From positions 115,292,123 to 115,356,122 of the forward strand of contig NC_089588.1 in the NCBI RefSeq assembly GCF_019320115.1: a stretch of 64,000 nucleotides of DNA. The letters are read 5' to 3'. Source of the DNA: Miscanthus floridulus. Taxonomy: Eukaryota; Streptophyta; Magnoliopsida; Poales; Poaceae. The notes beneath the pieces were generated by a model. It made no database searches and was not told the origin of the DNA. It saw only the letters and a program-made list of their open reading frames with translations. The position numbers and the translations under genes were made by a program. Below, in pieces: positions 32,837-44,299 of the stretch (within the stretch, counting starts at the first letter, position 1; the number at the start of each line of letters is the position of its first letter).

Positions 32837-34430
32837 CTAATCTAGGAAGGTAGAGGCCATACAAGCAAAGCACAAGCGAAAGTAAAAAACTTTCATACTC
32901 ACAGGAATAGCTGTACCTGCAGGACGCGGAGGCGTAGGTGGAACCAACAGCCCAGGTGGCGGAGAGAAGCCCACATGTTGCCCAAGTCCTTGTAGGAACT
33001 CCGTAATGTCCATCAGCCTCTGCGCCTGGGCCTGCCGCTCGGCCCGCTCGGCCTCCAGCTGGGCCACCATCCTCTGGTGCCCGACCTCCAGCTCCAGACG
33101 TTGCCTCATTTCTTGTTCCAGCCGGGCCTGCAATATTTCACTCCAATGTTTCAGTAATGCAAAGCTAATTAAGGTGTGTAAAGATCAATGTGTGACGAGT
33201 AAAACAGGAATAACCTCGAGTGCGTCGACCCGGTGCTGTGCAGCGGTCGGCCGTGTGCGAATGGTCGGGCTCTCGCTCGTGCTCCGTGCTTGGATCTAGG
33301 AGAGAGAGGGAGTAGAGGCCGTGTCAATGACGCCGTCGCCAAGCCAGCACCGCCCATGCTTCTTGCCTTGCCCCGCCCTCATGATGGCCTCTCCATCGAA
33401 GTCCTAGGTGCTCGGATCGTAGCCTGGCCCATGGAGCGACCTTGCCACCTCAGTGTACTCACTGATGCGGGAGTGGATGCTCGGGTTCGTGTATGCCTCG
33501 GGCGGGTCCTCCAGGTTGATGGAGACATCGGGCGTCGCCTTGCCCTTGTGGGCCATACACCATGCCTGGAAGTCCAAGCAAGCCTGACCACTATGTGACG
33601 CCGACTGGGAGAAAGATAGCACGATGATTAGAAATCAGGCAAAACTGAGCATCACAATAGATAAATGAATTTGCGTACCCATGCTTGTTTGTATCCGGCG
33701 AGGTTGCGGCTACCTTGATGGTGTGCTGGACCTTGCATCTGCAAACGACGGTCTCGGGCATCCCTGTGCATCTTGAGGTAGTCCTCCGTGAACCACCTGT
33801 CCACCATCATCGCCCAGCACTCGGGATACGGTTGGCACCACCAGGGAATCATCTACACGTCATCAAGTATTGGACATATAAGAAGATCAAATTAAACCAA
33901 CTTAATCTCAAAACGAATCAATATTGATGTTCTTCATTTACCTCAAGGTACTGCTCCCGGGTCAGCTGCATCTCTCTTGCGTCTTTCTTGGTTTTCCTCT
34001 CTCCAAGCTTCGACCCGTAGTAGGTTACGATGGCCTGGATGCGCACCTCGTGATGCATGTCGGAGACGAGTTTTTTACAGGCTTTGGTAGTCACCTGCTC
34101 CGCCCTGGCCTCAAATCCCTCCTCGCATATGTAATAAGTCTACATACAAAAGCGATGTATCCATTCATTATTTCAAGAAAAGTCCAATGAATGCGACGTA
34201 TTGAGCAATGTTGTGCGAGGGAGACTTACCCAAAGCTCTGCCTTCACCCACGCCGCCTTGTTGGGGTACTCCGCATCGGTGGCGACGACATAGTGGTCAA
34301 ACGAGTAGGCCGGCTCCGTCTTCGATGCAAACGTGATAATGCCGGGGAAGTGTTGCCTGCACAGAAGACCCAGGATGTCGTTGACTAGCCGTGCATTACC
34401 ACCCGACACAACCACCCAGTTCCTGCACAA
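32837..34430 (-). pseudogene. CACTA 1 ORF1-type protein (Ptta/En/Spm plant transposase family), broken
   Basis: Minus-strand exon-like blocks in order: 34430-34173 ('GNARLVNDILGLLCRQHFPG', 'YVVATDAEYPNKAAWVKAE'), about 34140-33945 ('EEGFEARAEQVTTKACKKL'), 33852-33655 ('MIPWWCQPYPECWAMMVDRW'), 33622-33220 ('SINLEDPPEAYTNPSIHSRI') and 33133-32910 (coiled coil 'RLELEVGHQRMVAQLEAERA', then a Pro-rich tail). GT/AG signals separate several blocks, for example a GTAAATG donor near 33944. In-frame TAG codons near 33408 and 33298 break the fourth block. This is the second, non-catalytic CACTA protein type, and no start is preserved. Confidence 0.75.
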
Positions 34431-34994
34431 GTGATTAAGAAAAATTATTAGTTTTTTTTCATCATATCATATGAAGTAATGGTGATAACATATAAAGTTA
34501 CTTACTTTTGCCCTTCGGGGCAAATCACTAGACGTTGGTGAGGAAGCGGAACATGTGGAAGGCTCACGGGACCTCGCAAGTAGACACTCGAAGACAACGT
34601 GCATGAAAACTTCTAAATTTTTTATCATAGCCTCCACATATGATATCACGACATCTCAACAAGTTTCATGATTTTCGGACTTCGTTTGCTTTTTATAGAG
34701 TTTAAAAACACTTCGCACGCAAATTCGCGGTCATGTTTCGTGAACAAGATGTCCGAAATTTTGGGTCCGTTCCTGGATACGGCCTCACACTACACTCAGT
34801 AACATGACTATCATTTTTTGAATCATTAAATTCCAGTATTCATGCCACATGCAGTTCAAAATTATATTTTTCAAAAAAATTCAAGTAAAAGAAATAAATT
34901 AACTAAATATATCAAAAAGCCATAAAAAATCCCCAAATTCTAACTAGGAGTTCCTGGTGCCTTAAAAGGGCTGCACATAAAATTTGGAGGCAAA

Positions 34995-35370
34995 AAAAAA
35001 CTTTGCTGAGTGCCGGGGCATGGCACTCGGCAAAGGGGGTCTTTGCCGAATGCCTCGAATAAGGCACTCGACAAAGAGGGTTTTGAATTTTTTTTTAAAA
35101 TTTCCTCTTTGCCGAGTGCCTTAACAAGGCACTCAGCAAAGACATTTTAAAAAAAATTAAATCTTTGCCGAGTGTCAGAGCTGAGACACTCAGCAAAGAA
35201 ATTAAAAAAAAAATTCTTTGCCGAGTGCCTAACAGCAGGCACTCGGCAAAGAAGGCCGTGGCCAAACACCATTACGCGGAGCAGCCTTTGCCGAGAGTCT
35301 GACACTCGGCAAATAAGTCCTTTGCCGAGTGCCCGATTTTTGACACTCGGCAAAGCCTCTGTTTCCAGTA
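34995..35370. repeat. CACTA 1 right subterminal hairpin array
   Basis: About six TTTGCCGAGTGCC.../...GGCACTCGGCAAAG units with varied loops (for example AACAAG, TAACAGCA), ending at the right terminus. Spacing is less regular than on the left. Confidence 0.88.
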
Positions 35371-35376
35371 GTGAGT

Positions 35377-36244
35377 GATAAAGGAGTAACTATCTCAATG
35401 TTCAGTTGAAATAATCTAAATATTTGCAAAAGTTTCATTGCAATGGCTGATCATCAATTAGCTTTACTAACAAACGTTCTTGTGTGTTGCAATTGAACTC
35501 AATATGTACAGGAATCAGTGTGTATATTATCGCTAAACATGTCGTTCTACCTTGTATCAGTAGGTCATGAGTCCGGATCACCTACGAAATATGGAGGGCA
35601 CGTTCCAACACAAATTGGAATAGGACCCTATATCTACCATTGCTAGACTCGAGTTGGTCGTACTCATATCATGAGTATGGGTCATAAGTATAGGTCTAAG
35701 TAAAAAAAGTAGGATATAAGAAACTCTCCACTATTCGGGTAGGTAGATATAGGTGGACAAAAATATGGGATGAAATTTTGGCTCTTTCATACTATTAAGT
35801 AGATTTGTGTACTTTTTCTGGTTATTGTACGAGTGAGAGCCTTGCCATGATGGGCCAAATGCGTGCCTCATCGTATCCATTTTTTACAAGCCAAATATTT
35901 TTTACAGGTGGGTAGAAATGGGCCATGCATGCTTTCCAGTACGGCACACATTACTGGAAAACAGATTTTTACAGGCAGGAATATAATATTAACTGAGGTG
36001 GGTAAGGTGCCCGGCTCTGTAGTGGAAGGTCTCTGTAATCGTGATTTTCGAAGACATATATGGAGACCACCTGTGATGCTGAATTACTAGAGGCAGGTGT
36101 CTTAGAATGCTCGCATCTTGAAATCGATTTTAAAAATAACAAAAACAACAGAACTAGTGTCATTCTTTGTGCGCCAATGTGGCAAGCTTGCCGCCATCAC
36201 GGCTGCGCCCAAAACCGACCCTGCTGCACTCCTTGGTAGGGAAG
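35377..36244. other. F-box B 3' flank, resumed
   Basis: Matches 7670-8538. No gene seen. It ends at GGAAG (36240-36244), the left target duplicate of the solo LTR. Confidence 0.7.
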
Positions 36245-38181
36245 TGTCGACACAAAAATGTCAACACGCAGCAAGCCAGAAGGATCTGCTTGGAGTAAGC
36301 CCGCAGATCCGCTTGGCTTCGACGCAGGACCAGCCGATCCTGTGAATTTCCGAAGGCGTGCCAGTCAATTTGACCTGCAATTGATAATGAGAGAAAGTTT
36401 ATCAGTAATTTATGGTGGAACGTGCTGGTTTTGTCCAGATAGTTCCAAGTGTGCCGCTGTGGAAGCAGCCAGATGGGAAAATCGACTAAACAGCCGATAC
36501 GAGAAGAAATCGGCTGTTAAAAACTGTAACGCTTGCGGATCATGATTGATTTTATAGAAACCAATACGATGCATCCAGTTCTAATGATCCTTTCAGTTAA
36601 GCTATTAACATGTATACGTCAAAGATGCATCACTGGCTAAATTCGATTTGATCAATACGTGGTGTAGAACCAATGATTTTGGTGAAAAGGGATATGCCAC
36701 GCAAACAATCGACTGTTTGATATAGACAGATCTACGAACTGTCTGGATCTAACCTATTACCGTCAACAGTGAGGTTCGACCAGATCGATGCAGCTATGAT
36801 GATGATGATAGTCTAGAACCAGAAAATTCGTAGAACCGACCATACTTCAACAGGTTCATGAAAGCGTGCCATATCTGTGAAAGCGCAGGCGAATCGACTA
36901 AAATAGCCGATTCAGGTAGAAAAGGGATTATAGCATGTGAACAATTGACTATTCAATACGGATAGATCTATAAACTCATCAGACTTAACCTGTTATCCTT
37001 AATAGTGGGGTTCGACTGGATCGATGGCAGCCATAATAAGGACAACAAATCAAATTTGTAAAGTAAACAGATCTATTCACATTTAATAGAATCATGAAGA
37101 CACACTATAAGCATTAAAGTACGAGCGATTGGCTATTTAGCCGATGTAGGCATAGCAAACAGCCAAGGTCATGCCTGGTCGAAAGCAAATCTACCAGCTA
37201 ACATCCTCCGATCGAAAGTGTTAACAGTGGGGAACGACCGGATCGTTACAGCCATAATAGCGAGCTATAGACTAGATTCAACTAGCTAGTAAACCTACTC
37301 AAGATCAGACATGCCTTGACCGCATACTATGCACGATCAAGATCGAAGTAGAACAGCCGGTAAAACATAATCCATCGTTTGAAGTAAAAATTAACATAAT
37401 ATAGCAAAATAAACAATGGACTAAAAGGATGTGAGGCCGATCCAGATCGATCTCGATCGGGCAGGTTGATATTGCTGAAACTAATGACAATAAGAATTCA
37501 GCAATATCGGTAACTTAATGAATCTACCCGAAGGAAGCCACCCTTAGGTAGAGCCGATAACTAGACCTTAATCTAATTCGAGTAGTGGAGGTCGAACTTA
37601 GCCGATACAGCCGTACTTGAACTAGATAAGGATCGATAACTAGCTTATACTAGAGCTCGTAAGAGGTTGGCCGGACCGATGCAGCCTTACAAACATAAGT
37701 ATAAGCCATGACGGTACTTATAGACAAGCCGAAGGTTGACCGCATCGATGTAGCCATGTTTGTTGAAGAACTCGCCCAGATCTACAGTACCCCTACTCCT
37801 AAGGGTTGGCGTAAAGCCGAAAAAAGTAATTGGTATTGATTGATTGGATGTCCCTTACAATAGCCGGGGTCCAACATTTATACCCAGTACCTAAATATGA
37901 ATCCTACTCAAACACGACTCATTATGATCTTTGGAATAAAAGAAAACATTCCTAACTTAAGATAACTTGGATCCTATTCTTTTCCTTTTTGTAGAGTCCG
38001 ACATATTTTTCTCGATGCCAATTGTAGCTCATTGACGTTATCTGCTGATGTCATCCGAAGAGAGCCGATCCCAGTTCCGCATCTGAATCCGCTGATATTG
38101 ATTCTTATGCAATCGATTCCTTGATGACACAATCTTGGAAGCTTCGAGTTCCGGTGTTCTTCCCAAATTTTGGTGTAAACA
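36245..38181 (+). mobile_element. Solo LTR (1.94 kb, TSD GGAAG)
   Basis: TGTCGACAC...GTGTAAACA, flanked by GGAAG at 36240-36244 and 38182-38186. No internal coding domain is present, so it is a solo LTR left by LTR-LTR recombination. The interrupted host sequence is readable by comparison with the older copy at about 42420-42480, which lacks it. The same ACCGGATCGATGCAGCC-like internal motifs recur as in 8539-10477. Confidence 0.85.
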
Positions 38182-38186
38182 GGAAG

Positions 38187-38539
38187 CTTGCTGGATTGAG
38201 GCACCATAGCCCAGAAATTTCCTAACCCTCCCATATTGGGGCACCAAGGCGCGTATCGAGTTGTCTCTGTCAAAATAAAACTTGTTGCCTACTATGCTAC
38301 ACTCATCATCCTCCACCGCCGTGCCACCCTATGAGGAGATAGGGATAGTAAGGGAGATCGAGACAGGTGATGAGAGGGAGAGGTTAGGGAGCCACATCTG
38401 CCGCTGACCACCTCCTTTGCGCCAAAGATTCGCTAGTGCCACCCTCCTTCACACAAGCTCTTTGGTGGGCACTGGAGAGAAGGAATACTGGGATTTTAGA
38501 GCGGTCTGCTCATCGCAAGGGCACCTGAACCCTCTGACA
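38187..38539. other. Unassigned flank shared with 42430-42775
   Basis: About 350 bases ('GGGGCACCAAGGCGC', 'CGCCAAAGATTCGCTAG' style text), clearly related to 42430-42775 but with many differences. No frame is conserved between the two. It is part of an older duplication of this neighbourhood. Confidence 0.55.
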
Positions 38540-39210
38540 AGTTTAGATGCCGTTGGTGCATTTGTGAACAATGTTTACATGACTTTGTTGGATGAAGAAA
38601 TGACCAAAATAAAAGTTCTAGATCTTGATCAGTTCTACAACTTTTATGTTCATGACTTTTTCAGCTGAAATCATTTACTCCTTCGAAATATTGTTTGAAG
38701 TTGCCATTTTTTTAAATTCAAATTTCATATTGATAAAACAAAGTGACAAGAAAAGATGACCAAAATATTAGCGTGATAGAGCATGATTTTAGAAAATTTT
38801 AGGAAAAAAATCATCAAATTTGAAGTTAGTATGAGGGAGAAAGACTAGTTACAAATTTTAGCCCGATATCAAAAAGAGAAATCAGACTTCTACAATAATT
38901 TAAAAATTAAATTATAAACAACATTTTAAAATAGTAAATGATTTCAAATGAAAAATTTGTAAACAATAAAGTTCTATAACTTTTCAAGATCTACAACTTT
39001 TATTTTAGTCATTTCTACATCCGAGAACATTTGAAAAATTCAAATTTTAGTACTTCATTTTTAAAATTCGGCGTTTATTTGTAGGGGCGGCTAATAATAC
39101 CAGCAGCCCCTACAAATGGATTTGTAGGGGCGGCCGCTCGTTTGGGAACCATGATTGAGGCGCCCCTACAAAAAAAAGAGGCATTGCTACAAATCCTTTC
39201 TATAGTAGTG
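38540..39210. mobile_element. CACTA-like remnant (right end only)
   Basis: The right terminus CTTTCTATAGTAGTG ends at 39210, preceded by 'TTTGTAGGGGCGGC' direct and inverted repeats (39078-39170). The interior is AT-rich and contains a variant of the 'TCTACAACTTTTATGTTCATGAC' repeat also seen in 4588-5938. No left terminus is found. It abuts an F-box relic on its right. Confidence 0.5.
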
Positions 39211-39310
39211 TTGTTGCTGGCAAGGAGTCTGGAGAAAGAAACAAGACAAAATAATACAAGCTATCATTGTGGCGAGCTTCAAGGGGCGTTTTTGAATACT
39301 TTAGTAGGAA
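39211..39310 (+). pseudogene. F-box paralogue D, 3' fragment
   Basis: TTGTTGCTGGCAAGGAGTCT followed by GGAGAAAGAAACAAGACAAA corresponds to the segment of F-box B at about 31164-31240. Only about 100 bases can be aligned. The 5' side is cut by the CACTA-like remnant ending at 39210. The fragment has no open domain left. Confidence 0.65.
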
Positions 39311-39831
39311 CAACCGTTGGGTGATGACACAATAATAAGAAAACAAATAAGAAGTACCGCTCTTACTAGCTCTGTTTAGCTTAGGCTAGTTTAGTGGGAG
39401 TTAAAGTTGAGTCAAGCTTGCTCGAATTTGTAAAATTTATCAAGTATTCAGTATATTACGTTCTGCTTTACTCGTTCAAGTATGACTTACTTTGTGTAGT
39501 AGTGTTGATCTCTATTTTATAGTACTATCATATAAGCCTTGTTTAGCATAATTAGTTATTTCATAGCACATGTTCTTGATCCCTTAGTGGATGCTCAAGT
39601 CTAATTGTCGTGCAGGATTATAGTAGTATCATATAGTGTAAGCGTGGTGCTTATACTATCGGGTACCATTACTACAAAAATGATAATCACGCTTGAGAAA
39701 AAACAATTTTTTTGTGTAGAGCTCCAGCAATTTTATTTCCACAAGCCAATTTTTTCTCAAATGATGGGTCAAACAACATTACACGAAGGCAACACCATTT
39801 ATTATAGGTCCACCGCCACTGCCACTATGCG
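39311..39831. other. Spacer, no gene seen
   Basis: AT-rich. The last ~100 bases may be the 3' UTR of the defensin gene on the opposite strand. Confidence 0.4.
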
Positions 39832-40195
39832 TCAGCATGAGAGGCAGAAGCATTTACCAGGGAAGCCACGACACTTGCCGCGAATAAAATTGTAGGGATC
39901 CTGGTGTAGGCAAATATCTGTGCAAATATGATTCCAAACGCAATCCCCCTTAAAGTCACGGCTCCAATGATAGCATGGGGGTAGTTTGATCTCATCGATT
40001 GAGGTTGGGTGAATAGGTACCATCTCTGTGAGAAGACGCACATGCATGCGAACGTTAGCAAAAGCATCAGACAAAGATTACTGCTTACGACTCCTTATAT
40101 ATACTTATGCGTGTGAACGTACCACGGCCCGTGACGACGACGAGCAGGAGGACAATGACGACCCCTGCATAGAGGCTCCTCCGTGAAGTCTCCAT
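39832..40195 (-). CDS. Plant defensin (gamma-thionin fold), two exons
   Basis: The predicted 88-residue secreted antimicrobial-type peptide is encoded in two exons on the minus strand. Exon 1 (40195-40123) gives 'METSRRSLYAGVVIVLLLVV', a basic then hydrophobic signal peptide. The intron (40122-40026) begins GTACGT and ends CTCACAG, phase 1, the usual intron position for plant defensins. Exon 2 (40025-39832) gives the mature part with eight Cys at precursor residues 42, 53, 59, 63, 76, 83, 85 and 88. It shows the Cys-stabilised alpha-beta signature: Gly-x-Cys ('GDC'), Cys-x3-Cys ('CTDIC') and Cys-x-Cys ('CFC'). The spacer between signal peptide and first Cys (about 17 residues) is longer than usual. 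No stop or frameshift. Whether it is antimicrobial or a signalling/reproductive defensin cannot be told. Confidence 0.85.
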
Positions 40196-40270
40196 AGGTT
40201 GATTTTGTTCTGTGTATAGATGAAGAACAAGCAGATGGCGAAGGAGTGAATGAACCGGGCTCCCATCATG

Positions 40271-40281
40271 GCAATATATAA
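40271..40281 (-). promoter_or_regulatory. TATA box of the defensin gene
   Basis: The minus strand reads CTTTATATATTGCC about 80 bases before the ATG at 40195, a suitable distance for a plant TATA box with a short 5' UTR. Confidence 0.55.
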
Positions 40282-40399
40282 AGCACATGTCGAAGGGGGA
40301 AAATAAAGTGCTGCCCCAAAATCTTACATGAACTATGGCACCGGTAACACCTCTTTTTTTGTGGAAACGGCGCCCTGTTCTATGGAAGACTGCCAATTA

Positions 40400-41190
40400 T
40401 ATATAGTCAAATAGCCCTTCTTTTATGGAAGAAACTTTCTCATTTAGGAACTGCCAAGTATGTATTGTTCACTGCTTAGAATGAAGATGTTGAATTAATG
40501 TTTTCCATATGTTTATTCATGTTCCAATTTCATAGCAAGTACTGTAGGTCTCTTGTATGCTCTTCCGGTTTCCATGGTCATATGATTCGACTGTGTGAAT
40601 CATTTACATATAAGGTGGCAATTTGCTTGTGTGGCATCTCTGAAAGTTTCATCTTTGCTACGTCGACAACTAGGATTCCCAATAAGCTAGAGAAGAGATA
40701 GAAGGAACCTGTCATCAGTGACATATTGCAGCATTAAAAGTCCATACATATGGATGTGGTCCTTTTTTTTCCAAATTACTAGAGTTGTGCTTATCTAGTA
40801 GAAGTAAATTAGGATTCTTGTGCTCACTGAGTGATCTCCCACTAGCTATGCCGTTTACGCTCATACCATCCATTTATGCTTGCATATATTTGCTTACTTA
40901 TGATGTCCTGAACTGGAAAACCTATGTCACTGACCTACTTCATTGTTTCTATTTAGGCAATTAGGCAAGGTAATAAGATAGAATAGTTTCAATTTTTGTT
41001 TCATTGTGTTGTCTTGTTTTTTTTTTTTGGTAAACTTGTACTGGACCATGTTGTCAGTTTTGCTGGTGATTACTGTGGTCGATTGTTCTTACGTGCTTGG
41101 TTACTTCAGCCTTTACTCTATGTCACGCACTAAACTGATAGATCGCTCGTACAGATAAATTAATGTGGTCTCCAAATTTCTAGTTTTATA
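40400..41190. other. Spacer, no gene seen
   Basis: AT-rich with a T-run at 41019-41030. The 67-codon plus-strand ORF at 40498 has no recognisable content and no support. Confidence 0.4.
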
Positions 41191-41193
41191 CAC

Positions 41194-41620
41194 ATGATGA
41201 ATGTTGCTCGAGGAAATAATGCTGGTCAGCGAATGCGTGCCGTGTTCATCTATGACTCTGGATCACCATTTCACTGCACAGGAGACGGCTCTCTGTTTCC
41301 TGGTGGTTATACTCAAGCGCCACCCATTTGGTACATTTATGGAGCTAGTGGAAAAAGAAATGCGAGTCGTTGGCATTGGGTCCGTACGTAATGAGATGTT
41401 CCAGGTACAGGATGTCCTTTACGTCGCTGAGTTGAACCCCAACATCAAGAAGACCATTATCTCGCTACATCGTGCTTTTCAACTTTGATGGCACTAGTTG
41501 CTCTGTCACAGACAACAGGAAGCGGACCGTGGACCTGGCAACATGAGATTAGTGCTGAAGCCAAATTGGAGCACGGGCATTACCTGCTGGATTACCTTAG
41601 GATGCCACTCAATAGAACTC
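41194..41620 (+). pseudogene. Copia-type gag-pol relic (protease / pre-integrase region)
   Basis: Two overlapping frames carry one degenerate sequence. 'AVFIYDSGSPFHCTGDGSLF' contains the Asp-Ser-Gly of a retropepsin with following Cys/His wording typical of copia Pol. After a frameshift near 41355 it continues as 'MRVVGIGSVRNEMFQVQDVL' and 'YVAELNPNI', matching the usual 'V.GIGSV....F.L.DVLYVP.L..NL'. No reverse transcriptase follows. It is a short relic. Confidence 0.55.
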
Positions 41621-41794
41621 AATAGGAATTACATGGTCCTGGCCACTCGTTAAATAAAGTTGTGTTATAGAAATACCGAGATGAGGTAACATTTTTGCCT
41701 ATGGTAACATTTTTTGACCATGTTAATAGTATTTATTTTTAAAAGTTTCCAATACTTGTTTATAGATGCATCCCCTCAATTACGGTGTAGCTTC

Positions 41795-42420
41795 GCCACT
41801 GGTTCCAAATTGTATGAGCGGCTCATGAGTCTGGGTCACATACGAAATACGGAGGGCGCGATCCAATACATATTGGAATCGGAACCTGTATCCATCATTG
41901 CTAGATGCAAGTTGTTCGAATTGATGAGTATGGATCATAAGTATGGGTCAAGTAAAAACAGTAGGTTAGAAGAAACTCTCCACGGTCTGGGTAGTCATGT
42001 AGAGGTGGACAAAAACATGAGATGAAATTTTGGCTCTTTAATATTATATATGTACATTTGTGTTTATTTTCTAGTTATTGTACGAGTGAGAGCCATGCCA
42101 TGATGAGCCAAATGTGTGCCCCATCGTATCTTTTTTTTACAAGCCAAATGTTTTTTACAGGCCAATAGAAATGGGCCATGCATGCTTTCCAGTACGGCAC
42201 ACAGTACAGGGAAGCAGATTTTTAGGGTGGACATATAATATTAACTGAGGTGGGTAAGGTGCACGGCTCTATAGTGGAAAGCCTCTGAAATCATGATTTT
42301 CGAAGACATATGTGGACACTACCTGTGAAGCTGAATTACTAGAGGCAGGTGTCTTACAACGTTCGCATCTTGAAATCGATTTTAAATTAAAAATAAAAAA
42401 GCTAAAGAACCAGTGTTGTT
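41795..42420. repeat. Third, older copy of the F-box 3' flank
   Basis: Related to 7845-8468 and 35548-36175: 'CTCATGAGTC.GG.TCAC.TA', 'GGTTAGAAGAAACTCTCCAC', 'GGGCCATGCATGCTTTCCAG'. It has many substitutions and lacks the solo LTR present in copy B. It shows that F-box D (39211) was once a full unit of the same tandem family. Confidence 0.8.
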
Positions 42421-42429
42421 CTCGGTGCG

Positions 42430-43048
42430 CCACTAGCCTTGATCTATCCTGTCCCCACAATACTGGGGTGCCAAGGCGCATATCGAGTCGTCTCTGTGTC
42501 AAAATAATAAACCTTGTTGCTTGTGCTGCACTAACCATCCTCCACAGCTGTGCCACCCTGTGAGGAGAGAGGGATAGTGAGGGAGATGGAGAGAGGATGA
42601 TTAGAGGGAGAGAGGTTAGGGAGCCACACCTACTGCCATCCTCCTCCTCTGCGCTAGAGATTCGCCAGTAACACCCTCCTTCGCGCCAGCTCTCTGGTGG
42701 GCACCAGAGAGAAGGAAAATAGTGCTAGGATTCTAAATGGTCTGATCATCGTAAGGGTGCTGGAACCCTCTGGTGGGGCACCAGAGTTTCCCACTAAACG
42801 TTCAGTGCAGGAGCTGTTGTCAGCCTACAACCGAGCACGTTTTCTTCTGGAGCCACTGGAGAGGTGAGCACCGGAGCTATGGAACAGTGACTGTCTGACA
42901 GTCTGCACCGAAGTCCACACCAAAGAGTCGATCCAGAGAGGATCTATTCGCGAGAGGTTGTGTCAGAACGAGCACCGGAGCTCTACATCAGTAGTTCACC
43001 GTTGACTGCACCGGAGTGTTTGTACAGTGCGACGACTAGTTTGAAGTA
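42430..43048. other. Flank copy and retroelement-like sequence before CACTA 2
   Basis: Positions 42430-42775 match 38187-38535. From 42780 the sequence carries phrases such as 'GCACCGGAG' and 'CAGTGCAGGAGCTG' that are common in copia LTR text, and it resumes after CACTA 2 at 47373. GTA at 43046-43048 is the left target duplicate. Confidence 0.5.
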
Positions 43049-43079
43049 CACTACGGGATACTGATTAATTACTGAGTGT

Positions 43080-43570
43080 GATAAACACTCGGCAAATATG
43101 GATAAACACTCGGTAAATTTTTTACCGAGTGCCACACTCGGTAAACATGACTCGGTAAACAACGACTCGGTAAAGTTAGTTTACCGAGTGTCAACTAACG
43201 GGGCACTCGGAGAATAAATTTTACCGAGTGCTACGCCGGCACTCGGTAAACAACTACGACGTGACGGTCGTCAGTCCCCAAGCTTGCCGTTAACGGCGTC
43301 GTTTACCGAGTGTTAGACATAGCACTCGGTAAACAGATAACCATTTTCATGATTAAAACAATTCCGCAAATATTTTTTTCCTAATATAGTTTACCGAGTG
43401 TTCCACTCGGTAAAAAATGGCACATATATCCGAGTGGGGTCGTGGCACTCGGTAAAAAATGGCACACTCGGCAAAATTAACAGAATCAGAACCAATTTGG
43501 TTCTGTTCTCTGTTTTACCGAGTGTAACACTCGGTAAACATCACCATTACCGAGTGTTACAGTCGGTAAA
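43080..43570. repeat. CACTA 2 left subterminal array
   Basis: About fifteen TTTACCGAGTG or CACTCGGTAAA sites in mixed orientation, some as hairpins, with a few CGGCAAA variants (for example near 43088 and 43468) of the element-1 type. Confidence 0.85.
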
Positions 43571-44299
43571 ACTTGTCCACAGTATTTTTTTTGTTTGTTT
43601 CAGTGCATATCCAGCCACAATTAACAACAATTATAACAGAATATCACAGTTACCAACAGATAGACAATATATATCACATATATGTCCACAAATGTCACAT
43701 CCACTCATTATAACCAACATATAGCTACAACAAATGTCACAAGCACAATGCAAAGTCCACAAACACCATCAACATGTCCAAAGTCCACAAAGTTCAACCC
43801 ACTTCTAAGTTCAACATACAAACAAGTGAAACATGGTCCTGTCACATGGTCGGAGCCCTACCGAGAAACGGAGACAAGTCCAAGTCTTGATCGTTGTTCG
43901 ATCCAGCTGTAGAAGGTCCCTGGAATGAGGGAGCAAAAGAAAATAAACATATTTGTCAATTAATCATAAGGTAGTATGCCAAATTCAAATATTCCTTCGA
44001 AAGACTAGTTAACAGTGACATCAATATATAGGCATATAATAGATAACACATATCAAGTTAGTTGCTGTTTAGTTCTCCTCTATGTGCAAGATATCGTCAC
44101 ACATGGTCGAGTAGACTGAACATGAATTGGGCAAACACCTATGTACTCATGTAGAACCTAACATGATGCCTTTCAAGGTCTGAACAATATTACTAATAAT
44201 CTAACTTATACATGTATGTATCCTACTCTCTTCTAGGTTCTAACATGATAGTGTTGACTGTAGCACAATCTGAACTGAAAAAGCCTTTCAAGATGAAGA

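Larger units (their letters stand above)
31476..35373. mobile_element. CACTA element 1 (3.9 kb, TSD AGT)
   Basis: The termini are CACTACTGGATTCAG and its near-inverse CTGTTTCCAGTAGTG. The 3-bp AGT duplicates lie at 31473-31475 and 35374-35376. The uninterrupted site survives in copy A (about 7666), which proves insertion. Subterminal arrays of CTTTGCCGAGTGCC/GGCACTCGGCAAAG hairpins fill 31500-32450 and 34995-35370. The interior has a broken ORF1-type gene on the minus strand and no TNP2 transposase, so the element is non-autonomous. Confidence 0.95.
23688..38181. repeat. Segmental duplication, copy B
   Basis: This is the partner of 1-10477. Position 23688 pairs with position 1 and 38181 with 10477. 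It carries the complete pol segment that copy A has partly deleted, plus a CACTA insertion at 31476-35373 with a 3-bp AGT target duplication. Beyond 38181 copy B continues into a GGAAG target-site duplicate and unique sequence, whereas copy A continues into plant-mobile-domain sequence. Confidence 0.93.
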
